Shown here: positions 62,312-64,000 of the stretch, one piece after another | Layout of the letters: the number at the start of each line of letters is the position of its first letter | Position numbering within the stretch: the stretch's first letter is position 1 | Source: Blautia_A aquisgranensis | Lineage (GTDB): Bacteria > Bacillota > Clostridia > Lachnospirales > Lachnospiraceae | NCBI RefSeq assembly: GCF_040096615.1 | Contig: NZ_JBBMEJ010000010.1 | Coordinates: forward strand, 1-64,000 | DNA length: 64,000 bases | Direction: 5' to 3' | Position numbers and translations under genes: made by a program | Notes under the pieces: generated by a model | What the model was told of the DNA's origin: nothing | Database searches by the model: none | What the model saw: only the letters and a program-made list of their open reading frames with translations

Positions 62312-63724
62312 TTATTCTTTTCCGTTAAAACAGTATGTACATACATTACATGGATCGATACCAATAGACTCCAGAAGATCATCCAGTCTGTGATAACGGA
62401 GGGTGGTAAAGTTCTGCATCTTACAGATATCCTGTACCATCTGCTCATATCTCTCAGTATGTGGATCTGCATATTCATCCAGGATCTCCTGTGGGCAGTT
62501 CGGACCCTCTCTCTTTTCAATCACCTGGCGCGCGATCAGCTCCATCTCAGATTTTGAACGGGAGAAATTCAGGTATTTGCAGCCGTACATGATCGGCGGG
62601 CAGGCCGGACGTACATGGACTTCCTTCGCGCCGCTGCGATACAGGAATTCCGTTGTCTCACGAAGCTGTGTTCCACGGACGATGGAATCATCGATGAGCA
62701 GAAGTTTTTTTCCTTTGATAAGGGCACGAACAGGGATCAGCTTCATACGTGCGATCAGATTTCTCTGGTTCTGATTGGTGGGCATGAAGGATCTTGGCCA
62801 GGTCGGTGTATATTTGATAAACGGTCTTGCGTAAGGAATTCCGGATTCATTAGCATAACCGATAGCATGAGCGATACCGGAATCCGGAACACCGGCTACA
62901 ATATCCGGATGAACAGAATCGCCATCTCTTTTTGCAAGCATGCTTCCACAGCGGTAGCGCATTTCCTCTACATTAACGCCTTCATAGGCTGCAGTGGGAT
63001 AGCCGTAATATACCCAGAGGAAGGAACAGATCTTCATTTTCTTTCCGGGCTCTACCAGCGTTTTTACGCCATCTGCTGTAACAAAAACGATCTCACCAGG
63101 TCCCAGCTCTTTATAGTCCTCATATCCCAAATTAATGTACGCATGACTCTCGAAGGAGAGGCAGTACGAGCCTTCTTTATGGCCGATCTCCACAGGGGTA
63201 CGTCCCATCTTGTCACGGGCAGCATAGATTCCGTCTTGCGTCATAAGAAGCAGTGTCATGGAGCCATCGATCAGACCCTGCACATACTGGATACCTTCCA
63301 CGAAATTGTCTTTTTCACAGATCAGGGCAGCGATGAGTTCTGTTACATTGACGGTTCCGTTTGTCATTTCCTGGAAATGTACCTTAGTAGTGTCATACAT
63401 TCTCTGTAAAAGCTCATCATAATTGTTAATCTTTCCCACAAATGTGAGGGCAAAGCTTCCGATCCGGGAGCTGAAAAGAAGTGGCTGCGGTTCATAATCA
63501 GAAATACATCCGATTCCCATATTTCCTTTCATGGAACCTACATCGCCGTCAAATTTCGTACGGAAAGGTGTGTTCTCAATGTTGTGAATGGCACGGTCGA
63601 ATCCATTTTCACCGTAAACTGCCATTCCGCCACGACGTGTTCCCAGATGGGAGTGATAATCTACTCCGTAAAAAAGTTCCAGTACGCAGTCTTCTTTTGA
63701 TGCTACTCCAAAAAATCCGCTCAT
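62312..63724 (-). CDS. Amidophosphoribosyltransferase-like protein lacking the N-terminal Cys
   Basis: A 470-residue PurF homologue. The N-terminal Ntn glutaminase-like domain starts MSGFFGVASKE, with Ser in the place of the usual catalytic Cys; HLGTRRGG, SMTLLLM and the Ntn fold segments are kept. The C-terminal PRTase domain has the PRPP loop LLIDDSIVRGTQLRE and flexible-loop segments (YIKYTPTWPRSFMP). Cys residues in CPPIMYGC and DPCNVCTYC near the C-terminus match 4Fe-4S ligands of B. subtilis PurF. It may use free ammonia or another amine. AGAGGAG precedes the ATG. Whether a second, classical PurF exists cannot be seen here. Confidence 0.9.
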   Translation of the reverse strand: MSGFFGVASKEDCVLELFYGVDYHSHLGTRRGGMAVYGENGFDRAIHNIENTPFRTKFDGDVGSMKGNMGIGCISDYEPQPLLFSSRIGSFALTFVGKINNYDELLQRMYDTTKVHFQEMTNGTVNVTELIAALICEKDNFVEGIQYVQGLIDGSMTLLLMTQDGIYAARDKMGRTPVEIGHKEGSYCLSFESHAYINLGYEDYKELGPGEIVFVTADGVKTLVEPGKKMKICSFLWVYYGYPTAAYEGVNVEEMRYRCGSMLAKRDGDSVHPDIVAGVPDSGIAHAIGYANESGIPYARPFIKYTPTWPRSFMPTNQNQRNLIARMKLIPVRALIKGKKLLLIDDSIVRGTQLRETTEFLYRSGAKEVHVRPACPPIMYGCKYLNFSRSKSEMELIARQVIEKREGPNCPQEILDEYADPHTERYEQMVQDICKMQNFTTLRYHRLDDLLESIGIDPCNVCTYCFNGKE

Positions 63725-63791
63725 AATGTGCTCCTCTCTGCTTCCATAGTTTAACGATTCTTTATTTTTCGTACATCCATAATCGTTTTTC

Positions 63792-63821
63792 AGTATAGCA
63801 TACGGTACAGAAAAATAACAA
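63792..63821 (-). promoter_or_regulatory. Promoter of the amidophosphoribosyltransferase-like gene
   Basis: Minus strand: TTGTTA (63816-63821), 18-bp spacer, TATACT (63792-63797), about 65 bp upstream of the ATG. Confidence 0.55.
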
Positions 63822-63900
63822 TTAATTCAGAGGATATTTCGTCTTTTTCAAAATAAATCATAAGGATATTAGCCATATTTATAAAAGATTTCTGCTTTTT

Positions 63901-64000
63901 CTAATTCCACAGTGCAATAAAAAGATTCAGATATCCGGCAAACGTCAGCCATATAATATACGGAATCATCAGATAGACAGCTTTTTTGGAAAATCCTGCA
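63901..64000 (-). CDS. TspO/MBR family protein, C-terminal end (partial)
   Basis: The last 32 codons of a gene running off the right edge: AVYLMIPYIIWLTFAGYLN followed by LFIALWN and a stop. This is the conserved fifth helix of TspO/MBR membrane proteins, which bind tetrapyrroles such as protoporphyrin or cholesterol-like ligands. Only the end is visible. Confidence 0.8.
   Translation of the reverse strand, partial: AGFSKKAVYLMIPYIIWLTFAGYLNLFIALWN

Noticed and set aside
1..64000. CRISPR arrays, rRNA operons, tRNA genes and a replication origin
   Set aside because: No regularly spaced repeats, no rRNA-like blocks, no convincing cloverleaf and no DnaA-box cluster were seen by eye; short tRNA genes could still be missed without a covariance search.

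Overview
The window reads as the chromosome of a gut Firmicute of the Lachnospiraceae/Clostridia type (a Blautia-like genome is my best guess). The reasons are moderate-to-low GC, strong GGAGG-type ribosome sites, many two-component systems, a Xfp-type phosphoketolase, a KtrAB/TrkAH potassium system and Tn916-type conjugative debris. Nearly every gene lies on the minus strand; the main plus-strand genes are an XRE regulator, the insert at 12.4-15.9 kb and the phosphoketolase.

Layout. 1-6.1 kb is accessory DNA: a small HTH gene, response regulator and histidine kinase (probably leading to an ABC exporter left of the window), an XRE regulator, a zinc-finger protein, an S1-like protein behind a leader peptide/attenuator, a DinJ/YafQ-type toxin-antitoxin pair, an ATPase fragment, and a Tn916-type sigma factor (broken by an in-frame stop) with its HTH partner. 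6.1-8.1 kb is a GntR-ABC operon whose ATPase is frameshifted by an 11-bp tandem duplication. 8.2-12 kb holds a small membrane protein, a REC-GGDEF-EAL c-di-GMP protein and two small exported proteins. 12.25-16.07 kb is an insert (two-component system, secreted acidic protein, recombinase and regulator fragments) lying between two 141-bp direct repeats of the 3' end of the neighbouring ABC operon. 15.9-24 kb is a coherent eight-gene envelope system: response regulator, kinase, lipoprotein, two permeases, ATPase and two membrane-anchored extracytoplasmic proteins, with one direct-repeat box in front of both transcription units. 24-31 kb holds a GH20 hexosaminidase, an L,D-transpeptidase, and an ECF sigma/anti-sigma pair. 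31.2-33.2 kb is a decayed IS200/IS605 element. 33.3-38.3 kb is a potassium operon (trkH, trkA, a small membrane protein, and a KdpD/KdpE-like pair). 38.6-40.2 kb is a graveyard: a second, broken copy of the ABC-system lipoprotein fused to a GH3 glycosidase fragment.

The most notable region is 40.3-52.7 kb. It is a 12-kb minus-strand operon of three hybrid histidine kinases, a REC-HD-GYP c-di-GMP phosphodiesterase, and two solute-binding proteins, one carrying a 5'-nucleotidase-C-like domain. All of it sits behind a recognisable cyclic-di-GMP-I (GEMM-I) riboswitch whose 3' edge overlaps an intrinsic terminator. A second messenger therefore appears to gate an operon that makes its own degrading enzyme and several nutrient sensors. 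The first gene behind the riboswitch carries a one-base frameshift.

53-64 kb is housekeeping metabolism: phosphoketolase, a LysR regulator, adenosine deaminase, a DUF362 protein, aminopeptidase P, ThiD/PdxK kinase, a HAD phosphatase, a PurF-like amidophosphoribosyltransferase lacking the usual N-terminal cysteine, and the 3' end of a TspO gene.
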